Source: Chitinophaga skermanii
Lineage (GTDB): Bacteria; Bacteroidota; Bacteroidia; Chitinophagales; Chitinophagaceae
DNA length: 64,000 nt
Assembly: GCF_003259335.1 (NCBI RefSeq)
Contig: NZ_QLLL01000015.1
Coordinates: forward strand, 1-64,000
Direction of reading: 5' to 3'
Shown: positions 62,801 to 64,000 of the stretch, piece after piece
How the letters are laid out: each line of letters starts with the position of its first letter
Numbering within the stretch: the stretch's first letter is position 1
The notes under the pieces: model-generated
Seen by the model: the letters and a program-made list of their open reading frames with translations, nothing else
Database searches by the model: none
Told to the model about the DNA's origin: nothing
Program-made: the position numbers and the translations under genes

Positions 62801-64000
62801 GATAAGGTGGGAACGAACATGGGCGGTACTTCGTGGATTTCAGAAGTAACGGTTGTCCAGTATACCACATCCTTGGCCATATCAATCATCCAGCCACCAA
62901 TACGTGCCATGTGATTGGTTAGTTCCAACATTTCCCGGGTACGTTCCAAGTCCTTTTCCAACTTGTGACGTTCGGAGATATCAATTGCGTTGGCGATTAC
63001 ATATGGTTCATCGTTGATGCCTTGCTCTACAATGTTGTTGTAAAGCCAAACAAGGCGAGAACCGTTTTTATGCACGGTGGTCATCTGGCCTTGCGACTTA
63101 CCCACGGTTAGCATTTCGTGTAAGTAAGCACGTAAGCCGGTATGTTGCGTGGCGGGTACAATATCAAAAAGACTTTTCCCAAGCACCTCTTCAACCGTAT
63201 ATCCTAGCAAGGAAGCCCCGGCTTGGTTCACGGAAATGAAATTACCTTGTAGATCGTGGGTACACATTAACCCTTGTGAATGCTCGAAGAAAGCACGGAG
63301 TTTATCGTTCGTTATGCGAACTAACTCTTGTGCATGCTTCTCGGCGGTTACGTCGCGGCCGATCCCATAAATCAGTTCACCTGCTATATCTGGTGTAGTA
63401 TCCCATTTGATATACGCGTATTCTCCCGACTTCTTCAAGTACCTACGTTCTATATTGGAAGTGGGTTGACTATCGCCTAGCTGTTGCATTTTCTCGATCA
63501 CGCTATCCCGATCATCGGGATGTACGAAATCGACAATATGTTTGGCGAGTAATTCTTCCTTGCTCCAGCCTAATAGGCGACAAAAAGCAGGGTTAATTTC
63601 TTTAAAATATCCATCGAAACCTAGTACTACAATAATAGCATTAGAGAGTTCAAACAGTTGTTGGTAGTTACGAAAGGTTTCATTTTCTTTCCGCATAAGC
63701 ACGAGCGCCACCACTTGGCCTGCGAGCAGTTTAAGGATTCTTCGTTGTTCGTCGTTGAGTTGATGAGGTTCTTTATCGATCACGCAAAGCGAGCCAATAG
63801 CGTAACCTTTCGGGTCTACTAACGGATAGCCGGCGTAGAATCTAATATGGTCGTCGCCGGTAACGGCTTCCATTTTGTTGAGGCGATCATCTTTTGTGGC
63901 ATCTTGAATCTCGAGGAGTTCGTTATGAAGAATGGTGTATTGACAAAAGGAATCTTCTCTTGCCGTTTCAACAATATCCATCCCGATCTTGGCCTTGATC
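59809..64000 (-). CDS. Multi-PAS hybrid sensor histidine kinase (5' end outside window)
   Basis: The frame runs through the window edge: the residues before the first ATG (IKAKIG) fit the GAF domain, so the true start lies beyond 64000. Domains in the 1390 residues from the first ATG: GAF remainder (1-96), five PAS domains (about 103-660), HisKA with His at about 762 (FLANMSHEIRTPLNG), HATPase (NASKF, DTGIGI, GGTGIGL), receiver 1 (VDYHMPYMDG, Asp near 1045), receiver 2 (MDVQIPEMNG, Asp near 1190), and an Hpt domain with His near 1331 (RMGHKLFGTTS). This is a full phosphorelay in one chain. No membrane helix is visible, so it senses internally. Its likely targets are the response regulator and the polysaccharide genes beside it. 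Confidence 0.93.
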   Translation of the reverse strand, partial: IKAKIGMDIVETAREDSFCQYTILHNELLEIQDATKDDRLNKMEAVTGDDHIRFYAGYPLVDPKGYAIGSLCVIDKEPHQLNDEQRRILKLLAGQVVALVLMRKENETFRNYQQLFELSNAIIVVLGFDGYFKEINPAFCRLLGWSKEELLAKHIVDFVHPDDRDSVIEKMQQLGDSQPTSNIERRYLKKSGEYAYIKWDTTPDIAGELIYGIGRDVTAEKHAQELVRITNDKLRAFFEHSQGLMCTHDLQGNFISVNQAGASLLGYTVEEVLGKSLFDIVPATQHTGLRAYLHEMLTVGKSQGQMTTVHKNGSRLVWLYNNIVEQGINDEPYVIANAIDISERHKLEKDLERTREMLELTNHMARIGGWMIDMAKDVVYWTTVTSEIHEVPPMFVPTLSNAINFFKKGESYQQITRAINQARNHGKSWDLELQLITAKGREIWVRTQGHADMENGTARRMYGTFQDIDHRKKTELEAERSRKLLREVLAAASEVSIIATDLEGRITVFNSGAERLLGYQAAELLGKQFIPELHDAQEVEEKKLALLKEYNITLNEFEAMTYIPNQKGSEQGEWTFITKHRERKTVSLVITPIRDVDNNQIGYLGIATDISERKKAEQDFLRERARLLSFVEHAPAAVAMFDKKLCYIAASKRWMEEYHLSGNIIGESHYDVFPNISDEWKDIHQQVLKGVVMKRDEEVWRPAGWKHNQYLRWEVRPWFLLDNTIGGIMMFTQDITESVIQREELKHAKQIAEQVSVAKSEFLANMSHEIRTPLNGVIGFTDLVLKTKLTETQQQYLTIVNQSGNVLLSIINDILDLSKIEAGKFELDEERCDLFEMGSQAADIIAYQAQKKGVEILLNIATDLPRFIYIDALRLKQVLVNLLGNASKFTERGEIELKIEALSDLVEGEIALRFEVRDTGIGIKPEKQAKIFEAFSQEDASTTKKYGGTGIGLTISNKILALMGSKLQLLSTPGVGSTFYFDVTCKAETGDAEAWTPIEEIKHVLIVDDNLHNREILKQMLLLKGIQSTTVSNGLEAIQQLASGTEFDLLMVDYHMPYMDGLETIRKVRENFFDHGLEKPIILLHSSSDDETIISGCETLHVRHRLVKPIKMWELYQTLQRLYKPIEEGLQQNAMQDVLGGDLRAQIMVVEDNAVNMLLTKTILKKFAPNVDLIEVTNGIDAVKLTFQQRPDLILMDVQIPEMNGYEATQKIREWEQHNNYPHIPIIALTAGNIKGEREKCLAAGMDDFLSKPVVEESIIAVLKKWLNASIIQEIKPMPIENPSEHFNMDVLTMYLGEDNISPEILELSVNEITKSLQTLEESIETKNLEGVKRMGHKLFGTTSMVGMKTMAGLAREFDTLEAFDTAHVMRLWADTQAASSIALSMVEEQIKKLSI

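Overview
The window is chromosomal DNA of a member of the Bacteroidota, most likely order Chitinophagales (inference). Signs are type IX secretion (T9SS) machinery and a T9SS type B sorting domain, PorP/SprF and PorE-like proteins, DUF4374 and DUF5018 lipoproteins, a TonB receptor with a carboxypeptidase-like N-terminus, membrane-bound AraC regulators, Bacteroidota-type promoter boxes (TTTG/TAnnTTTG) and mostly absent Shine-Dalgarno sequences.

Layout. 1-284: edge of an IS3-family insertion sequence. 432-17589 (minus): a tight gene run reading from a GH109-like Gfo/Idh/MocA protein, through two phage-tail-collar proteins and a periplasmic-binding-protein-fold protein without signal peptide, into a 4200-residue repetitive T9SS adhesin and its PorP/SprF partner. 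17.8-18.7 kb: a small NAD(P)-binding reductase with a clear promoter overlapped by palindromes. 18.8-19.2 kb: three tandem tRNA-Arg(ACG) genes. 19.3-23.8 kb: housekeeping-type genes (MscS channel, lysine-forming saccharopine dehydrogenase-like enzyme, TPR protein). 23.9-26 kb: tRNA-Leu(CAA) followed by an island-like stretch with a decayed serine-protease gene, an orphan small ORF and a possible ADP-ribosyltransferase/FRG-like protein.

26-36 kb: lipoprotein, glutamine amidotransferase, a non-coding region with helically phased CAAAG repeats, TolB-like propeller, MarR plus HEPN-like pair, esterase plus sugar isomerase pair. 36-38.7 kb: a second PorP/SprF with a PorE-like TPR/PD40/OmpA protein. 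38.8-43 kb: membrane and hypothetical proteins. 43.8-48.8 kb: a XusABC-like siderophore uptake operon (TonB receptor, DUF4374 lipoprotein, PepSY membrane protein). 48.9-52.9 kb: class D beta-lactamase, M1 peptidase, AraC regulator.

53-64 kb: a likely exopolysaccharide module: processive GT2 synthase, HEAT-repeat membrane protein, response regulator, divergent TPR plus YaiO outer-membrane barrel, an LtaS-like alkaline-phosphatase-superfamily transferase and a large multi-PAS hybrid histidine kinase that runs off the window. The parts match a synthase-dependent, outer-membrane-exported and decorated polysaccharide under two-component control.

The two strongest candidates for undescribed biology are the tail-collar/binding-protein/giant-adhesin operon (432-16413) and the 53-64 kb polysaccharide module. 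The phased repeats at 28.7 kb are the most unusual non-coding signal.
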